A stretch of DNA of 64,000 nt from Isoetes taiwanensis (lineage: Eukaryota > Streptophyta > Lycopodiopsida > Isoetales > Isoetaceae), in contig JAJEKV010000073.1 in assembly GCA_021234155.1 (NCBI GenBank), positions 6,286,083-6,350,082 of the forward strand, in the 5' to 3' direction. Both the position numbers and the translations under genes were made by a program. Shown here one piece after another: positions 46,445-58,830 of the stretch (positions within the stretch are counted from its first letter, which is position 1; the number at the start of each line of letters is the position of its first letter). Under the pieces are notes generated by a model. That model saw nothing but the letters and a program-made list of their open reading frames with translations, was not told where the DNA came from and searched no databases.

Positions 46445-46671
46445 ACATATAATGTACTTTTAACTTCCATCCTGGCTTCGTCATTGAATAATAAATATAC
46501 AAATCCAAGCTTATATTTTCAAAGCACGCATTTGGTGTTATATGCCCAAACAAAATAAATCAAATTCATGTAAATTGGCAGACTTCTTTGATGGCTTATC
46601 AATGCAGGTCATAAAAATCAAGAACCATCTTCATTATTGAACAAAGTTGGTAATGGTAATTAAAAACAAAT

Positions 46672-48700
46672 TATCCCCCCCCCCTTTTTTTTTGAAGGAC
46701 GTCAGACTTTATTAATAACACTCCATCATAATACATAATACAATGTAGAGACAGGAATAGAAAACCCAGTGGACAATTAGATCCAACTGAGCAGGGCCAC
46801 CCATCTAAACATGACAGTATAACGCAATTCACACTATTTTCCTCTCCTACAAAGAGAAGAATAATATATAATCATATTTTTAGAAAGGTTACTTTAACCA
46901 GGTCGGTCGAACTTCCACATCCATAGAATCATTAACAGCAACTTGATCTGCTCCCTGGTGTCTCAACGCCACTGAATCATGGACATCCACTGTAATAATC
47001 GTAGCAGATATTGGAGCTACAGAATGAACTAACGCAGATTGAGGAGCCGAGCTATTGTTGCGACGTGCAAGCTTCTTCGGGCATGGAGTAGACCATCCTT
47101 CTTCCAATAATTCTTGCTTGTGAGCAATGTTCTGAAGACGAGAGTGTTGATCCTCATTAAGAAGGTCTACTGATATAGATTGAGACGGAGATGCACTAGA
47201 AGAAAACGATGGTGCAGAAATAGCTGGAGAAGAAGGCACAAGGGCTGGTAATATTGGCGGATTAACTAGTGCAGAGGTAGATTAGAAACAAGATGATACA
47301 ACACGACATTCAAGTGAAGTGGATGCTACGTGACATGGGGTAGGAGCAGTTGGGGAGGTAGAGATAAAAGTATGCCTAGACTTGTAAGTAGCGAAAGCCT
47401 CAACATTGGAAAACATCTTGGCAAGCTCAGGTCCATTAAGCAGACGTAGTTTGTACTTGAAAAAAAGTGGGCCACTTTTGACCACTACTGACTGAGGAAT
47501 AGAAACAGAAGTAGGAAGAGATATACAAATTCAAGGACCATTAACAATAGAATGGGCAAGATGCATATCCAATCCATTGGCAATAGCAATCATAAAAATA
47601 GACACTTGCAGTTCTAGTGAAAAATCCTCTAAGGCAAGCCAACAAGGCATGCGCAATGCACCAGACGTACTTGGCAAGAATCCAGAAGAATAAACCTGAT
47701 ATAGAAGATAATGTCCCCAAAGAGGATCAATACCACGCTCCACAAGCCTGTCAACTGCAAGTGAAGAGTCAAACATGACCAGGAAGAAATTATTATCTTT
47801 ATCCAAAACTTTTGGAGATGCATAATGAGGGAGACCCAGTCTTTGAAGGTGATGTTTTAGCAAGAATCCAACTCTCTTAAGGTCCAGAAATTGTCTAGTG
47901 AAATGGCAGACAACTGCATGAGACACAAGATTTTGAACACACTGCAAATGAGCATTATGATCAATTTAGACAACTGGTAGGCCAGCCTGTGTAAAAGCAT
48001 TTGAACACTGTTGTGCCTCATAGGATACACCCTCAAGATGCAATTGAACATCCATACGGTCATCTTGCATTTACATATGAGCTGAATTCTTTCTTGTTAT
48101 TCTGTAACATAATATTCAATGCAGTAGAAACACGAGCAGATTGCACACTGGATGTCAAATCACGTTTGATCCAATCGTTAAATCGTGTAGAAGGCGCTCT
48201 AGCCACAACATCAGAAGAACCCCAAGGAGTAGAAGGAGCAGACACAGATCCAGCAGAAGTAGACAAAAAGGAAGCAGAAGCAACAATAGAGGTATTTACA
48301 GTGGTCTCTACTTGAGAAGTAAACAAAGGTGCAGATTTAGAAAGAGGGGAAAAGTCTTGCAATCTTGTACTCATATTAACAAGAGAAGGGTCAAAACCAA
48401 GAGGATTGAGGCGAGAATTATCGGGTAAATTAGGAAGCGGCAAAGGAGAATTCATATCATGCAAGAAGAAGCATAAGCACCATCTACCACTTTCTTGGCT
48501 GACGAACGTGTTCCGAAAGCTGGCAAACTAGGGTTTGCAATGATAGCCGAAACCTCTAAACTCCAAATCCGACCCCGATAAACACAGCAAAACTATATAA
48601 AGTATACACCAATGGAAATCTCGCATCTCTAGCTATCCAACGCACTAAAAAACACCAGAATCTGACACTTGAGCCAGAAGTTATGAAGAAAGCCGCGTCG
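46672..48700 (-). mobile_element. ORF1-only LINE (half-L1)
   Basis: The 3' terminus on the minus strand (poly(A), seen as T run at about 46686-46694, preceded by the same 'gaaggacgtcagactttatt' as the L1 at 41 kb) is joined directly to an ORF1-like frame set: 48464-48060, 47947-47531, 47485-47282 and 47239-46889. The middle part (NNFFLVMFDSSLAVDRLVERG, LPSTSGALRMPCWLALEDFSLEL) has the pattern of the DUF4283-type RNA-binding domain of plant L1 ORF1. No endonuclease or reverse transcriptase sequence exists between ORF1 and the tail. Frames are broken four times. The 5' boundary is approximate. Confidence 0.7.
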
Positions 48701-49171
48701 AGACCCTACATGGCAGCCATCACATCGCCATCACAAAAGTCGACTTGGAATTAGCGCTGGGTTGCTTCACATACATGCTTATATGCCCAAAGAAATCAAA
48801 ATCATATATTAAACCTTATACGAATCTCAAATAATATAATCTCAAACTTGGCAGACTTCTTTGACAGCTATACAAAACACGCCCTAAAAAACAAAAACCA
48901 TGGAGGTATCCACATCAAGTAGCAATTATTGTTTACTTGGATACGTATTTCTAAGTAGCAGCATGCAAGGCAGAAATATTCCATTTCAATTATAACATTT
49001 GATCAAACAACAATATAAGTCCATGTGTACCAGTAATATGCTTGTGAAATGATAACAATAGTGAAGGGACATGGTCTCTTATCTTTATTTATTTTTTAAC
49101 ATGGACCCAAGATTTGCCCGACTAGATGTTCTCAACAATTTATTAGTTTTTACACTTCTGCTCGGCAAAAA

Positions 49172-49200
49172 GCCCAGCAACGCTGGGCAATTTTTCTAGT
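49172..49200 (+). mobile_element. Helitron-type 3' terminus (plus strand)
   Basis: Hairpin GCCCAGC-AAC-GCTGGGC (49172-49188), seven bases, then CTAG (49196-49199) and host T. The host sequence from the T onward (Tggtttatatgctgcc) recurs at 53082-53097, where the base before the T is A: a paralogous copy without the Helitron, confirming the 3' boundary. The 5' end was not found. Confidence 0.8.
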
Positions 49201-49362
49201 GGTTTATATGCTGCCGTTTATTCTAATACAGGCCAACTTGATGAATCATGAAGGCTTTATTATGTAAGTGTGCATGCATGTTCACCTTGCGTGGTGCATG
49301 TTGGTTTCAGCTTGACATGGGGTGGAGCCACCTGGTCGCTTTCTGCTTGCTGCAGACTGATT
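49200..49362 (+). repeat. Duplicated segment, copy A
   Basis: Matches 53082-53097 plus 59993-60133 in direct orientation. Copy B was split by the LINE at 53098-59992 and cut at its right end by the LTR at 60134. The offset of copy A to the start of copy B is 3,882 bp, so the sequence from 49.2 to 53.1 kb is at least one unit of a direct duplication. Confidence 0.8.
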
Positions 49363-50984
49363 AAAATGAGATGCTAAATAAGCTTTGCATATGGAATCAT
49401 ATAGGGTCTTAAGTAGTAAGGTGAGTCCTTAGGCTTATAGACATGGTAACTTACTGGTGTCAGATTGTTTGTTTGTATAAATATAACAGGTTTACAGGGC
49501 TTCAGCGTCCTGCAGGATTTAACAGAGACCTTGAGAATGTTTTAGCACTGCCATACTTTAGGGGCCTGGGCCTCAATGCAGGAAGTCCATGAGAACAAAT
49601 GAAATACAAGAGCCCAAAACTAGTGTTGTATGTGAATATGATATATGTATTGTTCCGGGCTTTCAGGAAATTCATACTTCTATTTAGGTCTGTAACTTGA
49701 TATCATTGTGGCCCTTTATGCATCTCCCTTAATGTTTAAATGCTTGATTGGCAAATTGGGCATAAAACAGGGTAAGCTCTTGTTGAGGCTAGGTTAACAC
49801 AGGACTGGACATTCTATTCTGACTTTTTAAACATGCAAGGTGAAGGGCGAAGAGCCCAAGAGATCTGTAGCTTACCTGTGACGGCTTATGTGGTTACCCT
49901 TCTTAGGCTAACTTACATCTGGTTTCATTGCAGGTAACGAGATTTCTTGATCCTGTGTATGTTCGTTCAAATTATTTCAAGTTTGGGTAAGCTTACAAGA
50001 CATGATAGAGGAAGTTCTATGACTGAAATATCTTTGTATTATTGGGTTTTTTGAGATCTAATATTAATTCTTGAAGGGCAGTACATTCTTAATTCATATG
50101 GCCTGCTGGTTATTGCAGTAAGTTTAATGGATATAAGTACTCTGATCTCTGTTTAGAATATTAGGAATCTTCTCTTGTAATGTGACCATTTTGGAAAAAC
50201 AAGTTTCTTTGGCATTAATGTTGGCTTTAAGTTTAAATATTCTATTTAAGATATACGTGTTTATAGTTGAAACTGTAACCATGTTATGGCCTAAGTTGAA
50301 ATACACCTGTTTTAAACTTAGGGCTGCTAATTGTACCTTAAAAAGGTCTTTGCAAGAGGTTTTGGAAAGGTAGAAAGTCTATTTGAACATGTTTAAGTTT
50401 TTTTTATCAATACTCAACTCTTTTGTTATACTAGAGGCCATAATCATGGTTACTCAATTTTCAGGTGGTTGTTTAAAATATTCATATGTACTGATGACTA
50501 TATTGATTATTAGGAGAATCCAAGTAAAATGACAGATGTTGGAAAGGATTATTCTGATGCAAGTAATCGATATAAGTAAACTCTTACAACTCAAATAGTA
50601 TTGAAGAAAGGACAGCCCGAGTTCTGGAGTCCAAACTGTCTTGGCATATATCAAGAATAAGGAAATGCACCTCAACTCATGCAGCATGAGAATAGACACC
50701 TACTCTAGTTGCAGTATGGTACGTGCAACTTTACTGTTCTAAATGTTAATGACATTAAGCAACCTAACTTTTCTATTAAGACTGTTCTGGATTATCAATG
50801 ACTGATTGAGAAGCATAACATATAGGAATAGTGTTGGTCAATACAGCCTCACCAAAACCATTTTGTAACGTTTATACATGGTGAGATTAGACATATTTTT
50901 GTCAAGAAGACTATGAAATAAACTGCCATTGGGCTTATGAAGCCTATGAATTTCCATTGGGCTATTGCAGACCATACCGGCGAG
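49363..50984. other. Unassigned single-copy-looking spacer
   Basis: No supportable gene. There are plausible isolated splice sites but no coding block I recognise. Confidence 0.45.
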
Positions 50985-51056
50985 CTTTGAAGATAATTCC
51001 CTCCCTATTGGTCTCCGTGGACGTTAAAAAAACTATTCTATTCTATTCTATTCCTA
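50985..51056 (+). mobile_element. LINE 3' end with (ATTCT)n tail, plus strand
   Basis: 'ctattggtctccgtggacg' then a short A run and ACTATTCTATTCTATTCTATTC. Same terminus as at 34408-34472 (minus) and 59930-59992. Very short, 5'-truncated copy. Confidence 0.7.
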
Positions 51057-51558
51057 GGTTTTGCCTTAGGTCTAACTCACTCAAATGCTTCCTGGCATTC
51101 TATACAATAAAGAGGGTTATGATCAAGTTTTCAAAATGTAATGTGCGTAGATTATATTTCTGGAATACATATGGGGTAGGCAGGCATTGGCACAGACTAG
51201 TACTATTACCAAGCGGTATATCATGCTCACTTTATTGGTCCACTTGCTTGCCATTTGGCTCGTTAAAGAATAATACAGTTAGGCAATATAGGTAGGGTAG
51301 TGCTTTGGCAACAAGGTCCTACTCTCCTTGTTGCTAACTCTAGTTATGAATTTTGGCCCACCCTGACCTACAGTAGGAGGCAGGCTTTTTCTATTATAAT
51401 GATGGAGATTTTTATGCGTAACATGAGGCAATATAAAGTTTTCAAAGTTTCCAAGGACATGGGAAACCGATGTAATGCAAGTTAGTTGTGAGTTACAAAT
51501 ATGGAGCTTTTTTAGAATATTGTTTATAACCTTGAAGTTATTGGGCTAATAGTTATTA

Positions 51559-51739
51559 GGGAAAACTACCAAAATACCCCTGTGAGTTTGTGTAATTACC
51601 AAAATACCCTTATGAGTTTCAAAATGACCAAAATGCCCTTTTGTATAGTAGGTGTGTAGGGGCATTTTGGTAATTTTAAAACTCATAACGGCATTTTGGT
51701 AATTACACAAACTCATAGGGGTAGTTTGGTAGTTTTCCC
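51559..51739. mobile_element. Mutator-type MITE, 181 bp, 9-bp target duplication
   Basis: Near-perfect inverted halves begin GGGAAAACTACCAAAATACC and end with the complement GGTAGTTTTCCC. The 9-bp duplication TAGTTATTA is present on both sides (51550-51558 and 51740-51748). A 9-bp duplication with long terminal inverted repeats is the signature of Mutator-like elements. Non-coding foldback. Confidence 0.9.
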
Positions 51740-52172
51740 TAGTTATTATGGTTAAATCACTGGATATGGTGATAAGATGGTTTTACTCTATGGAATTGTT
51801 TTGATGTGCTTTTGTTTATCACGTGGGACTGTAACTGATAATCTGTTTATGGTTTGACTTGTATAACGCTCTTCCATGTTGGAATGTGGAGCTGACTTGA
51901 GTTTGAGTGTAGAGTCCCATATGTTCTAGGCTATGTTATGGGCTTACATAGCTATCACTTCAGTAGGTTGAAGACATGAATTATGCAGACCATGAATACT
52001 CTTAGACTAGCGAGAAGATCTTAAAGGGTTGTATCCTTTAAGGTTAAAATGTTAAAGAAAAAAATTTTAAGTTACATGTGAGAATGCTGAACATTAGGGT
52101 TGCAGATTTGCGGCGGGAAAAAAACGGTAAGGAAAGCTTCAAAAAACCAGTTTGGAGATGTAGTTTCTTGTT

Positions 52173-52577
52173 TTGGAGCTGGCTTCCAGGTATACAATCG
52201 TGCTTGTGGAGTATAGAACTGATGGTATCAAGGTCTATTGTAACATAGCCTGTGATATTTACTTTTATAGCTCTGCAATTTTGTCGCCCTGCTCTGGATC
52301 TGTTTATAGTTCTGTATGTCTGATCCGTGCTAGTGTTGTGGCAGCTAAAGCTAATATTGATCCCATTGCTTTGGATTTGGGAGACTACTCTATGGAAAAG
52401 GCTAGTGAGAATTTGCTACACGGCAGTGAGCTAGCCAGCACTACACAAAAAGGGTCTGCTACAGTACTAATAGTGGAAGGCCCTAAGTCAGGAGAAGGCA
52501 CTAGCAAATCAATTCCCTCAAGCGTTTGCATTCCAACTGCTTCTCAATTTATGGATAATCCTGCATCTACAAACTAG
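52173..52577 (+). CDS. Unidentified open frame, possibly an exon
   Basis: A frame of about 134 codons. From about 52342, after a good 3' splice site (gttgtggcag), it reads AKANIDPIALDLGDYSMEKAS to a stop at 52577, Ser/Thr/Pro-rich like a plant protein tail. I do not recognise the family and no companion exon is evident upstream. It may be the last exon of a broken gene within the duplicated unit, or chance. Confidence 0.2.
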   Translation: MELASRYTIVLVEYRTDGIKVYCNIACDIYFYSSAILSPCSGSVYSSVCLIRASVVAAKANIDPIALDLGDYSMEKASENLLHGSELASTTQKGSATVLIVEGPKSGEGTSKSIPSSVCIPTASQFMDNPASTN

Positions 52578-53097
52578 GTTGAAAGCATAGTCTGTGTTAT
52601 TTTATAATGAATTTGCTTAGAAATTGTGGCTTATTATTGGTTAAATTATATGGTATTGCAATTCTTTATGATGTAGCCGGTAGCTTGATCATGGTTTTGC
52701 AATTATCTATATGATATGAGCTTGCATTATGCTGAGTTTAATATTCTGCGATTTTTTCTATCCTATATGGCTGAGCTAGTTAACATAAGATTAAGTCTAG
52801 TGTATCTAATGGATATCTTCTAGCTGCTACCTAGTGTAGGCAGCAGAAAGGATAATTTGGTAATTAACTCTCAAATATAATAGAGGTTATAAAATTTGAC
52901 TCGGATAAACCACCTATAGGTGACCATTTGCAGGCCTGAGAGCTGATTTCTTGCTTAACATCTACCTCTGACCTCTTAGATAGTATGAATAGGATATTGT
53001 CTTAGATCTAAGGGCATGGCTAGTTTTGATGCCTTTATCTTTCTCTAGTGTTGTATGGATCTAGTATTGATCTGAAAATCATGGTTTATATGCTGCC

Positions 53098-53736
53098 TTT
53101 CAGCAGGAGCTAAGCTCCCGGCTTCAGGAAGGAGAGACCACTATACCTGCCACGGCAGTCCCACCTGCCCAAGAGTCTGCAAGGCGTCAGCCAGGGCCGT
53201 CTACTACTGCACCCCCAAGCCGCTCCATGCCACCCCCGCCCCAACGTAGGCCACAGCCTATGCCCCGCCGACAGCAAACAACTCCTGTTGTGCCAGGCAG
53301 GATTGACCCAACAGTCAGAGAGCTCCAGGAGCTGAGGCGGAGAAGCCACAATGTGGTGGTACGTGGCCTGACAGAAGAGGCAGGGGAGGACCTCATTAAC
53401 CGGCTCCAAATGTTGATTCTTGCTCGAATGACATTCCCCATGCCGGTAAACATTATTAGGGCGAGACGCCATGGCGTCCAGCACCCAGACCGCCCACGGG
53501 TGGTCACGTTCACAGTACGAGATGCGCAAGTGAAAGCAGCCATCCTGCGCCAGGGTAGGCAGCTAAAGGGAACTGCCCTGTATGTTGATCGAGACCTGAC
53601 CCCGGCCCAACAAGAAGACCGCAGGCACGAGTTGGCCAAAGTTAAAAGCATTCGCAGACAGGGAGGAGCTGCAGGACTGATTCGGGGCAAGATGCAAATT
53701 TTCAGACCGCCCGAATCTTTCAATGAATCTTGCTAA
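53098..53736 (+). pseudogene. LINE ORF1 (RNA-binding), 5' truncated
   Basis: Open from the element's left edge, first ATG at 53227. A Pro/Gln-rich start is followed by RRRSHNVVVRGLTEEAGED, PRVVTFTVRDAQVKAAILRQ and GTALYVDRDLTPAQQEDRR. This is the layout of an L1-type ORF1 RNA-recognition fold with its basic C-terminal extension (packaging of the LINE RNA). The uninterrupted frame is notable beside the shattered ORF2. The true N-terminus is missing. Confidence 0.65.
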
Positions 53737-56274
53737 CCCTCCGGCTGACCTCGGCGAAGGCCAGCGCTTCACCTCGGCATGTACCGCGCCACGCTCTCAA
53801 GTTGCCTCACCTTATGTTGCTCGCACATCTCAGGCTGCTTCCATACGCCACCCCCCTGCTGCCGCCATCGAATCTCCCCGCTGCCCCGCCAACAAATAGG
53901 AATTGTGCCTCGCATGGTCTCACGGAATTGGTGGGGGCTTCCCATGGCGTAAGGGAGATAGTCTCAACTCGATTCTTTGCGGACATGGATCTCATCTTCC
54001 TCATGGAAACATGGGAGCATCACGGGACACAGGATACCCGACTTGCGGGGATACCAAAGACTACTCAATCTTCAATGATTGCACAGAAAGCGGGGGCATG
54101 GGGGTTGCGCTACTAATAGAACAACCTTGGCACAATCAATCTCCTTGTTCAAGGCAGGACAAGCACAACCGGTACACGTGGGTGGGTGTGTGCAAAACCG
54201 CGATAGAGACCCCTCTTTGTGGCAACCGCTACTTTCCACATGCGAAAGCAACTTCTATCACACCCTTTCCGGATGTGGATAGGCTGGACCCCTATGTCGA
54301 TCTATATGATGACATACAAAGCAACATAAGCGGTTAGGCGGTGTCATACTCCTTGGAGACTTCAATGCGCCGCACCGTGGTAGAACAACCCATGAGATTT
54401 GATCCCTTGATCGATGATATATTGCGGTTGCATCCCGCGAAGGAGCTTGGCCCGCGGACATCGAGATGACAATCAGGTCCGCGGCGCTATGGTCGGCGGT
54501 TGCTTTTGCTCTGCGGTATCTTTGACACGGTAATCTGCAATGGACTAGCACGGTGGCCTTCCACTTTCGCAAAGAGCACTTGTAGGCGGGGAAAACCGTG
54601 GGGCGGATCTAGTGTGGTGGACTATGTCTTTGGTGCACGGCGGGGATATGCATGTCGTCAAGCACTTTTCGGTGGGAGCGGCTAATAGGGAAGAAGAGAT
54701 CGACTCGGACCACTTACCACTTTACTTGAAGTTGGCTTGGCGGGGTTGTGCGAACCCCGGTGCAACAACTCCTCACATGCCTCGGTGCGATTGGATTATG
54801 AACATGCGAGGGGCTTATGCCCGGATGCTTATAGATGACTGGCAGAAATTTTGCAATATCCTACACTAGAGCAAATGACAGGGGGGTTTGACCGATGTGC
54901 TTAGGACTGCTTGGCGGAGAGAGGTGCTTTGGGATAAGCCGCCAGCGACGGACCTCGAGGAACACAACCTTCCCACGTAATCAATGGTTTGATGCGAGTG
55001 CAAGGAACACAAACGCTGGCTCCGCCAAGTCACGGACCACCTTTTACGCCCACATGCGGTCGGACGATACGCATCTTCCTTATAGCTAAGAAAGCGGTAC
55101 ATTGCAGCGCATCAAAGGGAAATGTTTTACCTCTGAACGCGTCATCAGGACCTTCGGCGAAGGGTTCTTAGAAAGCCGATACGACCCAGGGGGAATATCA
55201 CTCCGGCGGTGGAGACAATACTTGCAACGGCTATACGACCCTCGGGGTGCACATGCGGCATTACCCTTGCAAGAAGGCCCAGTCTTTGGAAATCCGCAAT
55301 TTGGGCGTGGAACAAGGCTTGCGGCGTCTTGCCAATGGGAAAGCCCCGGACTTGGATGGCATGCGGTGAGTAATTGCTTAAGTGGGCGGGGGCCGTCCAT
55401 AATACCCGATCTTCGACCGCCTTGTTCAACAAGGCATTACAGTGAAGGTTTCCACGCTTGCGGTGGACCAATAGCGAGTTGTTCCCATATATAAGGCGGG
55501 GTGACCCAATAATCGCTTGACCAATTATCGAACAATCATGGTCGGGTCGGGTGTTTGCAAAATTGCTTCTTTGGGATTCTCGAAAGCCGGTTGGCCAAAT
55601 TTGGCGGGGCAAGAGGTGCCAGAGGCGGGCCCTCACCCAGGCAGGATTCAGACCCCGGCACTCAACCATTGACCACATCTTCACGTTGCGAACTCTGATT
55701 GAAGACAGCAGGAACCGCCGTCAGGATCTATATTGTTGCTTTGTGGATTTTTGCGAAGGCGTTTGACCGTGCCTCGGGGAAAAACTATGGGCAAGGCGCA
55801 GAATGTTGGGGGTTCCGTAGATTTGCGAGAATGCGATTATGCGAGGCTATCTGAAAGATGCTCGGGTCGATTCGCCAGACAAGCCAACCATTTGATAGCG
55901 ATATCGGGGTTCGTCAAGGATGCCCTCTCTCCGAGGCATTGTTTGGGCTTTACATTGATCAATTGGAGCCGGGTTTGTTGGCGATAATGGGGCGATGGAG
56001 CTCACCTTCTCTATCGGATCATCGGGCGTTTAATATATGCCGATGATGTGGACCTCCTAGCTTACACACCAGCGGCGGACATGCAACGACATCTCGATGC
56101 CACGGACACATTACATAAGCGGCCCGATATGCTTGGCGTCAACCTGGCCAAGACTAAGGTGGTTTTCATATCATCTTCACGTCAGCCGAGGGTCCCCTCC
56201 TTCAGTTACCGAGGCCAAAATGTGGAAGTTGCATCCACATACAAATATTTGGGAGTGGAGTTTCCTTCTACTAT

Positions 56275-56915
56275 TGATACGATTAGCTAGTCTCCAAAGA
56301 TGTACTGCAAAAACAATCATCAAGAAACAAGTCAAATAAACACAAATCCACCCTTCCGGGTAAGCTCACCACCCGACCGGGTTGTCCTTGAGCAAGAGAC
56401 TTCCAAAGAAAGGCAATAACGCAAGTTAGCCACTACAAATCCTTTGTAGCAAAAACATAAATTTGAGGAATAGGCTAGGCTTAGGATTTGGCTTAGATGT
56501 TCAATTGGGATAGGAACAAGCTTTGCCCTCACATACGCTTACTCTTGCAACATTCACTTCCTTTTTGAAAAGGTAAAGGTATCCCTTAATAAGCCTTACT
56601 TGAATGACGTCCTTATATTTAGCCCAAGTCCCTTTTTAACTTTATGCCCATAGATATAATAGATGCGTACCTCTCTTAACTATAATAATAGTTTACTATC
56701 TTTTCTAAGGTTCTTAGATTAGCTTATGGTTTATAACTTGTCCTATCTTATATTAGATAAAAATATCCCCCAATGGTCTATCTAAGGATAATTGCTAACT
56801 TAACTTATTGTATATTCACTAAGATACTTGGGTCCAAGGGTTAACATGAACATTTACGGCTTTCTTTTTCATACTCTTGCTCCCGACAACCACTCCCCCG
56901 AGCACCACCATATCA
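56275..56915 (-). repeat. 3' LTR of the small LTR element
   Basis: 641 bp; TGATACGATTAG at its left edge and CACCATATCA at its right edge (plus sense). The 66-codon open frame inside it (56332-56532) is an accidental frame repeated in the other LTR. Confidence 0.9.
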
Positions 56916-57014
56916 ATTCCTCCCCTTCTTGGGATTGATCGTCCTCGATCAAGAATTATATGGCAAATTAACATAACCAAGTCCATGGTTGCAATCTGCA
57001 TAATCAGAAATGGT

Positions 57015-57230
57015 CAAGTCCAGCCCTTTAGGCTAAAAGTTTTCACGTCCAGCCCTTTAGGCTAAAAATTTTCAAGTCCAGCCTTTTAGGCTAAATTTTT
57101 TTTCAAGTCCAGCCCTTTAGGCTAAAAATTTTCAAGTCCAGCCCTTTAGGCTAAAAATTTTCAAGTCCAGCCCTTTAGGCTAAAAATTTCCAAGTCCAGC
57201 CCTTTAGGCTAAAAATTTCCAAGTCCAACT
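57015..57230. repeat. Tandem array, seven units of 29-30 bp
   Basis: Seven copies of 'aagtccagccctttaggc' plus 'taaaaatttt(c)' with minor variation, then a decayed partial copy. Direct head-to-tail without spacers, so not CRISPR-like. Inside the small LTR element. Confidence 0.9.
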
Positions 57231-58175
57231 ATTATGCTGCAAACATATTAGTTGTCTGAAGACTTATGATAGTCTACACAAAGAAAAGAACACCTTATAC
57301 TTCCACCTTGGAATTCCCTAAGGCAAATGTAACTCAAATATCCATTTACCTTATAGCCACAAATGCCTAAAACTTAGGTTGCTCATGTGCCAATAAGAAG
57401 GTAAGAATATCTCTCAAAATAATTCCCTGCATGACAATTTCTATGTCCTGCGAAAAACTCAATCATGACATTAGAACCTGCAAAACCCAACCAAATGGTA
57501 TGGTTCTTTGGGTTATATCAATAATTGCATGTAGCACCTACATAGGTTCATGTCTTACATATTAATAACCTAGAGAATTCAATGACCAAATGGTACATTT
57601 CTTTACTAACATATCCTCAAATGATTTTCTTTCAACATACCCACAGAAATATTAGAGAAAGTTCTAAGGCTTGATATGGTTTATCAATGGCTTCAAATGA
57701 AATACGAACACTTATGAAGATCTAATCAATCACAATCTAGGGAGAGACCATGGCACGACCCATTTCCATATTCATTAAACTTAGATACCAAGTTATGCTC
57801 GGCAATTATTTCATATTAACCAATCACTTCATGGTCCAAGCAACCTATGATTTTCTCAGTTCTTCATAAACTAGCTCATAACTAGCATTGTTTCCCAGCA
57901 CATCTTTCATGCTTTGATTTTGGCCGAGATCAGTCAATACCTTAAATCTTTTTGGAGGTAGAACCCCATGCAAAAAAAAAAACAAGTTAATGCTCTTATG
58001 CCATCCAGAATTCTAGTTACATTCCTCGAGACCTAGTCTTACTTCTTCAGAGCTTTTAATTTTGCTCAAACAAATACCAAAATATTTCTAATAGAGCAAT
58101 TAGACTAGTTCTTACTCGTTCACTCAAAATGAACAAAATGAAAACACACAGGCTCCAAGAGAAATCGGAACTGTG

Positions 58176-58187
58176 CTCTGATACCAA
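58176..58187 (-). promoter_or_regulatory. Primer-binding site of the small LTR element
   Basis: Complement reads TGGTATCAGAGC, an exact plant initiator tRNA-Met primer site, three bases from the 5' LTR. Confidence 0.9.
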
Positions 58188-58189
58188 TT

Positions 58190-58830
58190 TGATACGATTA
58201 GCTAGTCTCCAAAGATGTACTGCAAAAACAATCATCAAGAAACAAGTCAAATAAACACAAATCCACCCTTCCGGGTAAGCTCACCACCCGACCGGGTTGT
58301 CCTTGAGCAAGAGACTTCCAAAGAAAGGCAATAACGCAAGTTAGCCACTACAAATCCTTTGTAGCAAAAACATAAATTTGAGGAATAGGCTAGGCTTAGG
58401 ATTTGGCTTAGATGTTCAATTGGGATAGGAACAAGCTTTGCCCTCACATACGCTTACTCTTGCAACATTCACTTCCTTTTTGAAAAGGTAAAGGTATCCC
58501 TTAATAAGCCTTACTTGAATGACGTCCTTATATTTAGCCCAAGTCCCTTTTTAACTTTATGCCCATAGATATAATAGATGCGTACCTCTCTTAACTATAA
58601 TAATAGTTTACTATCTTTTCTAAGGTTCTTAGATTAGCTTATAGTTTATAACTTGTCCTATCTTATATTAGATAAAAATATCCCCCAATGGTCTATCTAA
58701 GGATAATTGCTAACTTAACTTATTGTATATTCACTAAGATACTTGGGTCCAAGGGTTAACATGAACATTTACGGCTTTCTTTCTCATACTCTTGCTCCCG
58801 ACAACCACTCCCCCGAGCACCACCATATCA
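58190..58830 (-). repeat. 5' LTR of the small LTR element
   Basis: 641 bp, near-identical to 56275-56915 (differences such as 'cttatagttt' for 'cttatggttt'). Confidence 0.9.

Larger units (their letters stand above)
56275..58830 (-). mobile_element. Small non-autonomous LTR retrotransposon, recent
   Basis: Two 641-bp LTRs (56275-56915 and 58190-58830) differ at only a few positions; the target duplication ACTAT lies at 56270-56274 and 58831-58835. On the minus strand the primer-binding site TGGTATCAGAGC (58176-58187) follows the 58190 LTR, and a purine tract (AAGAAGGGGAGGAAT, complement of 56916-56930) precedes the other, fixing the orientation. The 1.27 kb interior is non-coding and holds a 29-30 bp tandem array. 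It interrupts the LINE reverse transcriptase just after the YADD region and its removal restores the LINE sequence. Confidence 0.92.

Noticed and set aside
57015-57230. Regular 29-30 bp repeats, CRISPR-like at first glance
   Set aside because: The units are contiguous with no unique spacers, and they lie inside a plant LTR element. It is a simple tandem array.
56332-58447. Identical 66-codon open frames at 56332-56532 and 58247-58447
   Set aside because: They are the same accidental frame in the two LTRs of one retrotransposon; no start context, domain or independent conservation.
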